A DNA stretch of 64,000 nucleotides from Planococcus citri (taxonomy: Eukaryota; Arthropoda; Insecta; Hemiptera; Pseudococcidae), in contig NC_088677.1 of assembly GCF_950023065.1 (NCBI RefSeq), positions 83,477,469 through 83,541,468 on the forward strand, in the 5' to 3' direction. Positions 48,777-59,542 of the stretch are shown here, piece after piece (the first letter of the stretch is position 1; each line of letters opens with the position of its first letter). The translations under genes were made by a program, and so were the position numbers. The notes beneath the pieces were generated by a model. The model searched no databases, had not been told where the DNA came from, and saw only the letters and a list, made by a program, of their open reading frames with translations.

Positions 48777-48942
48777 ATTATATATTAGAGCCATTCGCAA
48801 TTTAGTACATTTACAAAATAGCTTCCATCATTTTTTTTTTCATCGCGTTGTTGAATCTGCCCAAGATTTATCCAAGCAACCGCGTATTTCCGGCAGTTTT
48901 CAAAATGTACTTCGTTCGGTCCAAGAACAAAATGCGTGGAAA

Positions 48943-51058
48943 TTACGAGGTCCATTTTACAATCCAGTAATTTTTCTTTCCTACAATATTAAAAGAAAAT
49001 AGAAACAATTTTCGTCCAAATTGCTAAATTATAACTAATGAAGGTGTCAGATCTGATTCAGAAAATATACTGACCTACTCTAGCTAGTGTTATATTATTT
49101 GGCAACACATGAACGGATTGAGACAGCACTTCGTCGATATTTTTCACTTTCTGCATATTAATATAAAATCCACCGGCATCCATTATTCGTCTAGCGTCAC
49201 CTGTGCAATAAAAATATCGGTAATTTTCATTCGTATTTTTCTGGCAATCCAGATATCCATCAACTATAAAATATCTTACTCTTTGATAGAAAACACGGAA
49301 TATCCATTGCAAATTCTAATACCGAGTATCCGGCTTTCCAAGGCAACTCGACTATCGTAACTCCTTCTAGATTTATCAAATGTTCGGCAGGAATACTACC
49401 AATTGTTTCGAGATCTTTAGCGTATAAAATAGACGATGCGGTTTGAGCTGCTTTCAATCCACCTTCTGAAAAAAAAACAATAACAATACATTAAATAGTC
49501 AAGATTTCGAGTTCATTGAGACTTGAAAGAATTATCTTGAGGGATATTCTGACCTCCGTGAACTAGAACGGTGATTTCTTCGGCTAATTTAGTCTGAGCT
49601 ATTCTTTGCTCTGGATTTTTCTATAAACGTAAATTCGTATTAGGAGAAGAAATGACACAGGAATAGAAATGTTTATCTTTCCACTCACTAATTGTTTTTC
49701 CATTATGTGAGCTATTTGATCTAACGGCAGGAAAGTGAATAATTTCAACAAGTGTTCTACTTTGCTATCTTCAGTTCTGACGAAAAATTGATAGAAATCA
49801 AATGCCGAAGTAAGATTTTTATCCAACCATACTGCGTTTGGTAACGATTTGCCGAATTTATCTCCAGCGTCGTTCGTAACTAAAGGTAACGTTAAACCTG
49901 GCAAAAGAAATGAGATGGTGAAAATGAACCAGTCACGAGGCAGATTATACGAACTCACCATATACTGGTTGATCTACGACTCGACTGATTAAATTATGAC
50001 CAGCGACGATATTACCCATTTGATCTTTACCACCGATCTGGAATTAATAAATCACGATGAAAAAAAATCAAAGCTTTTGGTAAGTAATAAATGAGCGAAT
50101 ATTCGTACTTGAAATTTACAGTCGTAGGTTTTAAACAGGTGAAGCCAATCGTTGGCTTGAAAGATTTGATACGTGAATTCAGCGAAATTCATACCACCTT
50201 CGGATTTTATTCGTTTATTTACACTATCCTTGAGTAACATGGTACCCATTCTGAAATTCCTTCCAACTTTGCTGAGAAAATCAATCACTTTCACATCTTT
50301 GTACCATTCTTCGTTATCGACAACTCTGAAATCATCGTATATAAATGAGCATCTAGTACACGAAATCAGCTATATAGCTTAATATTTGCTCACTTGATCG
50401 GTGGTAAAGGACTAGGATCAGGATTCTTGCTCCAGAAATACTTCTCGTGATTATTGAAAATATTTTCGATATTTTTTTGAATATGTCTGGCTCGTTCACG
50501 AACAACACCACCGTCTTGTTCTTCTCTATCTTTGTTATGGCCACTAGGATCGCCGATTTGAGCAGTTGCACAGCCAATCTGTAAATTTACCGGTTACTCA
50601 AATGAGGAATTGAAAAACAATGCAAGAGTATTAGGTAATGATGTCTTCTACGTACCAGAGCAATTACATTATGACCAGCTCTTTGCCAATGCAATAAATT
50701 CATTAATATGAGTAAATTACCGACATGTAAGCTACTAGCGGTTGGATCAAATCCGGCGTAGACATGTTGAGGTTTCCGATTCAGAAGCTGGACTATTTCG
50801 TTGCTGGAAATGGAAAAGTTCGCACGATTGTTAATATCGAAACGAAATGCTGACATGTTGAAATTATGGTTCGAGATATACTTACGTTGAGTTTTCGGGG
50901 AATATAGATTCGAACATTCCACGTTCGTGTAAATTTAATACATTCCTGCGGCAAAATTTCGTACGATAAATATAGGTTCCTCGTAATGCATTTCGTTTGA
51001 GTTTACGAAATATGTTGAAGTTATCACACCACTGTTTGTTTATATGTCTTAGGAACAT
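48943..51058 (-). CDS. YARS2: Mitochondrial tyrosyl-tRNA synthetase
   Basis: Ten exons join in frame to 475 aa, close to the 477 aa of the human enzyme: 50886-51058, 50656-50803, 50394-50578, 50109-50325, 49959-50037, 49689-49897, 49554-49620, 49280-49465, 49075-49200, 48943-48980. It attaches tyrosine to mitochondrial tRNA-Tyr. The N-terminus is basic (RKLKRNALRG), fitting a mitochondrial targeting peptide. Class I signatures are visible: YAGFDPTASSLHVGN (HIGH-like, about 73-87), IGGKDQMGNI (tRNA/Tyr pocket) and KFGKS (KMSKS-like, 281-285). AVWLDKNLTSAFDFYQFF and the C-terminal S4-like segment (GGFYINMQKV ... NYWIVKW) complete the family order. Two donors read GTCAG rather than GTAAG or GTGAG. 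The start is the only ATG that leaves a presequence. Confidence 0.93.
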
Positions 51059-51059
51059 G

Positions 51060-52190
51060 GTTATTTAATACTTAAGGTGTAATTTAAATTAAATTTAATG
51101 ATATATTCGAATTTTTTAGGGGTAAATTGTCAGCTAAAGTTCAAATTTAACATGATGAAAGTTGGAGAAACACCGCATTGAGCTTTGATAAAAAATTCAA
51201 AAAAGTGATAAGAGTGGTTTGATTCTTTTGGAGTTGAAATTTCCTTACTTTTGAACAATCTTCGATCCACTTTCACTTTTCAAATTCAAACTTCAAAGTT
51301 TTTAATTTTAATTTTAAATAAAATAGAATAAAATATAAAATATTTCTAATTCTCCTGCTGTTTTCTTTTCTTTTATCCCATTCACACTAACATTGCTTCA
51401 TTAACTCATCTCCTATTTCTATCATAAATCTTACAACAGATAATAATTTATTATTTATTCATCATTCTTCATTCGTGCCTCACGTATAGTTACCTATCAA
51501 TCATTAATTAAATAAAAAATTGGTAGAAAAAATACTCAAACTTGAAACCAACATGGTGAATATGGAGGACTTGATTTTTCAGGTTGAATATGCGATGCAA
51601 TACGGTTTATTCTAAAGCCATTTTGCCAATTTTCAAAGCAATTGGATACGAATAGAGTTAGAGAATAGAGAACGTACTTACTACTAATGCTTCACTATCA
51701 CTGTTCTGATCGAACAATTTTGCAACCGACATCATTAATTTCATAGGCACCTATCTTTGAAAATTAATTCAACTTCAACAAATCGATGCGACTTCAACTC
51801 GATAAATGTATAGAAGCTGATGAGGCTACGAAGCTTGATTCTGTAGATGCTTATCGATTTCAAGTTGATAATTTTTTTAATCAATTACAACGTAGAAAAT
51901 AATCGTGATGGATCTAAGGATGAATAAGGCTCACACGAAAAAAAGCCTAGAAAGGATCATTTCGGAAACTGATGTGTACCCGAACGAGTTCTCGGCCCTT
52001 CTCTGAACGAATTGTTCCCGAAAAATAATTTCCAAACATACGAATTTTTAGAAATTTTAGCAACAAAACAAAATTTGTATGCAATTTGGGCATAAAACGA
52101 TCGAGTCTTCCCTGCAATTGTGATACCTATACAGAAGCAGGATTCATTTTTTTGCAATATTTGGCCAAACAAAAGGTATGACTTCTAGAA
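51060..52190. other. Upstream of YARS2, no gene seen
   Basis: AT-rich, non-repetitive, presumably containing the YARS2 promoter. No distinct core promoter motif was identified. Confidence 0.4.
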
Positions 52191-52199
52191 AAATTATGA

Positions 52200-52790
52200 C
52201 AAGAAAAAAATAGGTCAACTTTGACGAATAGGTAATGAAGTTTTTTTTTTACAATTTTTTTGGCAAAAAACAAGACTTCTTGGCAATTTTGATAGAAACA
52301 TAGTCTTTTTTGGAAATTTCGACCAAAAATGGATCCTGTTTGTAAAATTTTGGAAAAATTGTAGGTTTTTTTTGCAATTTTTACAAAATAAAGTAGGACT
52401 CTGATTGGTACCTATTTTGATAAGAAATTGATTTCATCGCAATTTTGACCAAAAATAAGGCTTTTTGGAAATTTTAGTTTTTTGACCAAAAATTTCTTCT
52501 AAAATTTTTAATTTTTTCGAAAAAAAACTTTCTGGAAAATTTGATTTAAAAGTAGGCATGTTTCACGATTTTAACAAAAGTGCTAGATCAACAATATGCA
52601 AATAAAAAGTAGGATTTTTCGACAAATTTTGATAGAAAAAAAGTAAAAATTTTTAATAATTTTGAGAGAAAACTGATTTTTATTTTTTTGGTAATTTTGG
52701 TTCAAGAAGCAGATTTTTTGGTGACAAAAAAGCAAGACTTTTGAAAATTTTTACCAAAACAAAGGTTTTTTTGCACTGGTTGCAAAAAAC
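52200..52790 (+). repeat. Degenerate TTTTTGGCAATTTTGAC repeats
   Basis: Short units of the type TTTTTGGCAATTTTGAC-CAAAAA-AAG recur every 35-60 bp. The same word family fills the Hrs intron at 40.6-41.2 kb and the duplicated block downstream. Confidence 0.6.
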
Positions 52791-52794
52791 GATA

Positions 52795-53867
52795 CTTTTT
52801 GGCAATTTTGACGCAGAAGAAAGATTTTTGGCGGCAAAAAGCAAGAGTTTTTGGAAATTCAAAGCAAAAAAAGTTTGTTTAATTTTGATTTTAAAAAATG
52901 ACAATTTTAAAATTTTTTGCAGTTTTTATTAAAAAAATAGTTTTTTTTGCGTTTGACAAATTCTTGTTTGTAATTTCAATTTTCAACAAAGATAATTTTT
53001 TTTGAAAACAAAAGAAATAAGGCTTTTTGATAAATCTGTCCAAAAATAAAAGCTACAATTTTATCAAAAAAAAAAAAAAAAAAAAAACGAGACTTTTTGG
53101 CGATTTAGAAGGAAAAGAACCAGGCAGTCATTCTGATAATTCCGACGATAATCAGTAAGTAATTCAGTAGGTAGAATCAGATTTAGGACTCTTCTTGACA
53201 ATTTTGATTAAAAAAGTAAGATTTTTTTGTTGAAAATTTGCCTAAAAACAGAACTTTTGCCTATACTTGTGAATTTGAGATAACAGAGTTGGTGGAATGG
53301 AAAAATGTGTTTAGGGGAACTTCCAGAGTTCCAGGAAGCCAAAAATGCATTTTTGACTTATACTGGAATTTCATTTTTTTTCTGATGATAATTTTCAATG
53401 ATTTTATTATTTTTTTGGGGGGGTATTTTTACATAATTTTAACAGGTTTTCGACAATTTTTCATCCGTTTCCGAAGTATTTTTACATCATCTAAATGTGT
53501 TTTGAGCATTTGTATTTTTTTCGTTCTTTTTTAACCTTTTCCCGGAATTTCATTACTTTTTGGTCATTTTCATAGTCATTTTTTGATTTTAATATGTATT
53601 TTGAGTGTTTTTACTCCAGTCTGATGCGTTTTTACAGCACTTTTTTTGTGCATTTTCAGTATAACTTTCATGGGAATTCCCTCAGTAGGTACCTATTTGC
53701 TAATTTTTACTTTTCAATGATTTTAATGTCAAATATGTACTTACACAGGGGCACAAGGTCTATTTTACCAATTGTGCTCACTATCCATGGGGGCCTGGGA
53801 ACCAAATACATTAAATCTGATCCAGAAATTCCCTGGCAGGATCCAATTCGACTTGAGCAGATCAGAT
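52795..53867 (+). repeat. Duplicated block, copy 1
   Basis: A block of about 1.1 kb that reappears in the same orientation at 55150-56608. Shared landmarks include GCAATTTTGACGCAGAA, GATTTTTGGCGGCAAAAAG, CTTCCAGAGTTCCAGG and AGGTCTATTTTACCAATTGTG. This copy lacks the 291-bp MITE found in copy 2 and preserves the empty site at about 53091. Confidence 0.85.
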
Positions 53868-55010
53868 CATTGGTATTTGGACCTTCTAGATCAATTGTAG
53901 GGGTGAGGGGGTCAAAAACTGGAGCCAAATGTGCTTTTTCCCTCCTTAATTGGGGTGGGGATGACCTATAGGAAGCTGAAATTTGGATATGTTGATCACA
54001 ATGGATGTACTGATTAATGGTATGATTTTGGACCCTTTTCGTCTATTTGGGGTCATATTATGCCCCTCGAAAAAAGTGATCTTTCTGTAAAAATAGGGTT
54101 GGACGGTTGAAACATGCAAAAGGCACTTCGGGTACATCCTCCCATTGTACTGTGAGAATTTGGACCCTCTAGGTCAATTTGGAGGGGCTATAGGCTGTCT
54201 GAAAAATTGAAAAACACATAAAATAGACTAAAAATCCACCTTTTGACCCTGGAGAGAGGTCAAATAGAGTTGGAAGATTGAAACCTGCAATAATCACTCA
54301 TGGGTCACCCTCCCATTGTATGTTAAAAATTTGGACCTTTTAGATCAATTTTGGGGGTGAGGGGGTCAAAAATTGGGGTCAAATGTGGTTTTTCCCACCT
54401 TAATCGGGGTGGGGATGACCTAGGAAGCTGAAATTTGCATATGTTGATCACAATAGATGTACTGACCAATGGTATGATTTTGGACCATTTTCATATGTTT
54501 GGGGTCATATTATGCTTCTCCAAAAAAATGACCTTTCTGTAAAAATGGGGTTGGAAGGTTGAAACATGCAAAAGGCACTTTGGGTACATCCTCCCATTGT
54601 ACTGTGAGAATTTGGACCCCTAGGTCAATTTAGAGGGGCTGTAGGCTGTCTGAAAAGTTGAAAAACACATAAATGGACCAAAAATCCACCTTTTGACCCT
54701 GGAGAGAGGTCAAATAGAGTTGGAAGGTTGAAACCTGCAATAATCACTCATGGGACACCCTCCTATTGTATGCTGAAAATTTGGACCTTCTGGATCCATT
54801 TTAGGGGTGAGGGGGTCTAAAATTAGGGTCAAATGTGGTTTTCCCACCTTAATCAGGGTGGAGATGACCTAGGAAGCTGGAATTCGGATATGTTGATCAC
54901 AATGAGAGTACTGATCAATGGTATGATTTTGGACCCTTTTCATCTATTTGGGGTCATATTATGCCCCTCCAAAAAAATGACTTTTCCGTAATTTTCAACT
55001 TTGACCCTTC
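53868..55010 (+). repeat. ~450-bp tandem repeat, about 2.5 copies
   Basis: The phrase TATGATTTTGGACC occurs at 54021, 54473 and 54922, giving periods of 452 and 449 bp. Each unit also contains GGTGAGGGGGTC, GATGACCTA-GGAAGCTG, TATGTTGATCACAAT, GGGGTCATATTATGC and CCACCTTTTGACCCTGG. Copies are well conserved. Open frames are absent. Confidence 0.88.
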
Positions 55011-55149
55011 AAACTGCGGGGGTCAATTCTAGGTCCTAATAGAACCTAGTTTGAGCTCAAAACGTCGAGAAGTATCAAAATTTTTGACCCCCGACCTTTT
55101 TATCCAAAGTTGAGCCTACCGCAATTGCAATCATTTTTTACAAAAATTT

Positions 55150-56608
55150 GGCTAAAATTTTTTGGCAATTTTGACTCAGAAAAAAGATTTTTGGCGGCAA
55201 AAAGTAAGAGTTTTTGGAAGTTTAGAGCAAAAAAAAGGTTGTTTTTCTACAATTTTGATTTTAAAAAGTCCAAGTATTTTCGTTTTGACAACACTTTGAT
55301 TTTAAAAAATTGCAATTTTAAAATTTTCTACAGTTTTTACAAAAAAAAATAGGCTTTTTTGTATTTTGACAAATTCTTGTTTGCAATTTCAACAAAGATA
55401 ATTTTTTTTGACACAAAAGAAATAAGGCTTTTTGAAAGTTCTGTGCAAAAATAAACGTTACAATCTTGTCAAAAAAACCCACAAGACTTTTTGGCAGGGC
55501 TTCAAACCCGTACCCGTACCCGTACCCGAATACCCGAATACCCGAACGAAAATCCAACAATTTCTGTACCCGAACCCGTACCCGTACCCGAAAAATGAAA
55601 TGAGGAATACCCGAACCTGTACCCGTACCCGATAGAGACTATTTTGAACCCAAATACCCGATAGATCGGGTACAGTTCGGGTATTTCACCTAAAATACCC
55701 GAACCCGTACCTGTACCCGAACGTTTAAAATTTTCATACCCGTACCCGATACCCGTACCCGAAAACGTTCGGGTTTGAAGCCCTGCTTTTTGGTGATTTA
55801 GATGAAAAAAAAAACAGGTACCTAGTTGTCATTTTGACTATTCCGACGATAATCAGTATAATTAGTAGGTATAATCAGGTTTAAGATTGTTCTTGACAAT
55901 TTTGATTAAAAAAGTAGGATTTTTTTTGAAAATTTTCCTGAAAACAGAACTTTTGCCCATATTTGTGAATTTGAGATAACAGAGCTGGGGGATTGGAAAA
56001 ATGTGTTCAGGGAAACTTCCAGAGTTCCAGGGAACCAAAAATGCATTTTTGACAAATTTGACTGGAATTTCATTTTTTTTTCTTTTGATACCCTAATTTG
56101 CAATGATTTTATCATTTTTTGGGGGTATTTTTACATCATTTTAACAGCCTAACAGGTTTTCGACAACTTTTCATGCGTTTTCGGGGTGTTTTTACATCAT
56201 CTTAATAATATGATTTTAGCATTTTGTATTTTTTTCATTCTTTTTTAACCATTTTTCCAGGTATTTCATTACTTTTTGGTCATTTTCAATTTTCATAGTC
56301 ATTTTCGATTTTAATATGTATTTTGAGTGTTTTTACTCCAGCCTGATGCGTTTTTACAGCACTGTTTTTATGCATTTTCACTTTTCAGTAACTTTCATGA
56401 GAATTTCCTCAGTAGGTACCTATTTGGCAATTTTTACTTTTCATTTTTCAATGATTTTAATGTCAAATACTTACACAGGGGCACAAGGTCTATTTTACCA
56501 ATTGTGTTCACTATCCATGGGGCCTGGGGGCTTGGAAACCAATCAATTACATCTGATCCAGAAATTCCCTGGCAGGATCCAATTCGATTTGAGCAGATCA
56601 GATCATTG
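55150..56608 (+). repeat. Duplicated block, copy 2 (contains a MITE)
   Basis: Copy of 52795-53867; for example CCAGAGTTCC is at 53322 and 56019. It is longer because of the MITE at 55495-55785 and small indels. Homology to copy 1 ends at GATCAGATCATTG in both. Confidence 0.85.
55495..55785. mobile_element. 291-bp hAT-type MITE filled with CCCGTA/CCCGAA repeats
   Basis: The ends CAGGGCTTCAAACCCG and CGGGTTTGAAGCCCTG are perfect inverted repeats. The octamer CTTTTTGG flanks both sides (55487-55494 and 55786-55793), the 8-bp duplication typical of hAT transposons. The paralogous block at 53085-53110 has a single CTTTTTGG with no insert, which is the empty site. The interior is a degenerate ACCCGTACCCGA minisatellite in both orientations. 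No transposase. Confidence 0.93.
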
Positions 56609-56815
56609 ATCAGACCTCATTAGATCGAAGTTTTGATTGGATTTTGGATAATCTGTGAATCGGATCAGATCCAATAGGATCGAGACCTGATTAGTGATTA
56701 GATCTGATCAAATCCGGACATTCCACAGCTCTGATTCGATCTGGCCACATCCGATTACATCTATTCAGAATTCAGATCGGATCACTAGATCAGATCAAAT
56801 CTTTTCCACTGAGAT
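56560..56815. repeat. GATC-dense repeat cluster
   Basis: By my count 17 GATC sites fall in about 260 bp, mostly in contexts such as GATCAGATC, GGATCAGATC and AGATCTGATC. A second, looser cluster of the same words lies at about 59775-59930 in the 3' UTR of the TMEM268-like gene. Confidence 0.75.
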
Positions 56816-56967
56816 CCACAATCTTAAAAAAAATGAAAAATGCATTGATAGGTATTTCAAAAGATTATAAACAGAATGATGGGAGGAGCTTTTTGATAAA
56901 AATAAAAATGTGCTCCAAATCCAAAATTGATAACCAACAAAATAATCAAATAATTAATTCCAAGCAG

Positions 56968-57234
56968 AATTCGTTACCTTAATGCCGAATCCGAGTATGT
57001 CCATACAAAAAAAGGACGATTTTACGCATCACTGATAAGGCTCGGATATGCTCGGAAGGGTTCGTTGAGTTCTGATTGAACATCGGTCAGCTTCGTGTTT
57101 CTTCGGTGGTGCATTTTAGCTGTACTCCGATGCAAATTTTTCAATTCAGGGCTTCCCAGAGCCTTATCAGTGACGCAAAACGACGTTGTTTTTTTGGATG
57201 GACATACTCGGATTTGGCATTAAGGTAACGAATT
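56968..57234. mobile_element. 267-bp MITE with ~75-bp inverted repeats and GCAG duplication
   Basis: The left end AATTCGTTACCTTAATGCC (56968 onward) and the right end (to 57234) are inverted repeats that extend about 75 bp with a few mismatches (AATCCGAGTATGTCCAT, CACTGATAAGGCTC). GCAG flanks both ends (56964-56967, 57235-57238), a possible 4-bp target duplication. It lies about 590 bp upstream of the TMEM268-like start codon. Confidence 0.82.
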
Positions 57235-57239
57235 GCAGA

Positions 57240-57815
57240 AATTAAAATAGTCACATCAAAAAAAATAGTAGAAATTCGCCTAAAAATGAATGAAATGCAT
57301 GTCGTTCGCGATGATTCATTATTCAACCAATCAAAACAAAGTATCCATTCAGGTAACCCTTTACCTGTCCGCTGATTGGTTGTTACCTGGTTGGTTACCT
57401 TTTGTAATTTAGTAATCTTGAAGGGTCACGGCCCTAGGCGTTAATTTACGATGTAAGTAATTGCATCGCGTTCATATCTTACCATTTACCAACCAGTTAC
57501 CAAATATAATTGAAGAAAACAAAGTATGATATAATTTGTAAGTATAATACTCGTTATTACATTCTATTTTCCATAATGTAATGCCTATATCGTTGAATAT
57601 GTAATGATTGTTTACATTTTGCAAACGTAAACATACAAATATTAGCATAGAAGAGTGAGTTTTGCTTGCATATACATAATTATACTCTTCGTACATATAT
57701 TTTATCAGTATCCCAATTCGTAGACCGAGTTATTCAATATAGTACATCGAAAGATGAAAATTGGAACCTCATCTGAGTTTTAAATCAAAATAATGATCCT
57801 AAATTGTTCATTCGC
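57240..57815. promoter_or_regulatory. Probable 5' region of the TMEM268-like gene
   Basis: Holds CCAATCAAAA and GATTGGTTG (CCAAT boxes in both orientations, about 57339 and 57374) and several GGTTACCT words. An acceptor TCGCAG at 57811-57816 lies 8 nt before the ATG, so at least one untranslated exon lies upstream, probably in this stretch. Confidence 0.35.
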
Positions 57816-57824
57816 AGCCTTACC

Positions 57825-59542
57825 ATGGCCACAGTGGAAACGGTGAATTCAGATTTGACGCCCGAAGTCGAGATAAAGCTAACGAACACCAACACGAAGA
57901 AAAAATGGGTCAAATTCGAAGATGAAACCAAATCGAACGGTAACAACGTCGATGGTAAAGAAGACAGCGGTAAATCCGATACCAATAATCGAACAACCAC
58001 CGCTGAATTTCACAAACGAAATGAACAAACTACCAGCGCCGTTTTACCCACCGAATCCGTCCATATTAAAGTTAAAGATATTCGTTTAGCTGAACAACAG
58101 AATCTCGATTCTATTTCAGTTCAAAATTCTCCGATGCGAAATGTCGATTTGAACGAAACTTCTAACGGGGTTTCTTCGCATAACACCATTAGACAAGGCT
58201 TTGGTACGTGACATATTTTTAGTAAAATTCATCGATATACAAATCTCAACGATTTTACACACTTTATTGGAAATGTTTCAGTAAATGGCGATATCATTGT
58301 AACGTTGTTACCAGTCAATACAAATTTCCCTTGGATAACTCCTGCTAAATTTCGTCCCGAGCTCGTACCGGAAGAGCTAATGGCTCAAGGTTTAACGGTA
58401 ATTTGCTAATTATCCATTCAAAACGATTATTATATAGGTACTCGGTTGCAATACTAACTAATTCGCGTTGTATTTTCGCAGCTTACCGTTGAAGACTACG
58501 TTCATATAATGGAAATGTTGACCAACGACTTGAGATTCACGTTGTACAACGTGTGCTACAAAAGAGTACTCATTTTATGGATATTTACCGCATTTTTAGT
58601 ACTATTCGGCTTGATATTGTCCGGCGTTCAAGGTCTGACGTTGTTCAGCCTGGGAGTACTTTGGTTAATGATGAATTCAGCGGCCATTTTCTTATGCATG
58701 TGGATCAAAATCAAAGTACGTGATGATTCGAATCTATTCGATCGTTTACGAAATCACACGTCTGACTCGATAATTAACTAAGAGGTATTTTTGTTGTGCA
58801 GTTGAATCGTAATCTTGAACGTTGCATAGCTCAAGTCAACCGGCATCTAATGCGTCATAAAATCATCCTAGGATTAGACGACCGTGGAAAGATTTCCTGC
58901 CACAAAGTGAACTTATGTTTCATATATTTCGATACGACCGATTGTGTGGTGAGTTTAGACGATAAACCTATAATCAATAATATGGAATTTAATCGCTCTC
59001 ATTTCACGTGTTTTCCCCCCTCCCTTTTCATATCGATGTAGAAAAAACTACAAGATATTATCGAAGCCGAAGAAGCAGCCGGACGTACGGTGAGCAAATC
59101 TTTATCGAAAAATGACGAAAAAACCAAACGCCAGTTTCAAGAACGATTAGATATCGATAATCAAGATATCGTTATACAAGGCGCGAATGCAGTTCGTATT
59201 TCTCGTAAACAAGTAAGTACAGAGTTATTATGCACGCTCTACTGGATGCATTTAATAACCCAAGCTGTGATTTAATACCTTATTAATGAATTGAATTATT
59301 AGGAACGTGGTGAGCAGCTTTTTACGAGATATATTCAACGTTGGAGTAAAGATTTCCTGCGTCGTCGTCTCGATTGGACCGTAGATGAAGAAAGAGGTAA
59401 TCCGGTCGATGCTCGTCATCTGTCAACTGCTCTATGCCCGTGCCAATACATCGAGGAATATCTTCGCTGCAAGCCTCGTATCGATAAAAGAGCTTTTTGT
59501 CCGGTCTTCTCGTCGTATATGAGAGAAAAAGGTATCGATTAG
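57825..59542 (+). CDS. TMEM268-like membrane protein
   Basis: Six GT-AG exons join in frame to 428 aa: 57825-58203, 58282-58397, 58482-58715, 58802-58948, 59042-59212, 59303-59542. The ATG has a good context (TTACCATGG) 8 nt after a splice acceptor. The first ~120 residues are polar and look disordered. Then follow FRPELVPEELMAQGL, LTVEDYVHIMEML, two adjacent hydrophobic helices (about 194-216 and 220-241), NRHLMRHKIILGLDD, VNLCFIYFDTTDCV and, near the end, ALCPCQYIEEYL. The last three match TMEM268 (C9orf91) motifs in position and order. Vertebrate TMEM268 has been linked to integrin beta-4 stability; the insect role is not known to me. The first exon is longer than in vertebrates. Confidence 0.82.

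Noticed and set aside
48459..48800. Treating the small membrane ORF as an extra C-terminal exon of YARS2
   Set aside because: YARS2 ends properly with a family-like NYWIVKW tail and stop at 48943, and the small ORF begins with its own signal peptide.
55432..55635. Pro/Tyr/Arg-rich open frame of about 67 codons
   Set aside because: It is a direct readout of the CCCGTA repeat inside the hAT-type MITE; composition and position explain it fully.
52795..56608. Direct ~1-kb repeats flanking an interior, considered as an LTR retrotransposon
   Set aside because: The interior is a 450-bp tandem array with no gag-pol, primer-binding site or TG...CA ends. A segmental duplication is simpler.
57804..57824. 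Upstream extension of the TMEM268-like frame before the ATG at 57825
   Set aside because: It begins with a non-ATG codon and crosses a splice acceptor at 57811-57816.
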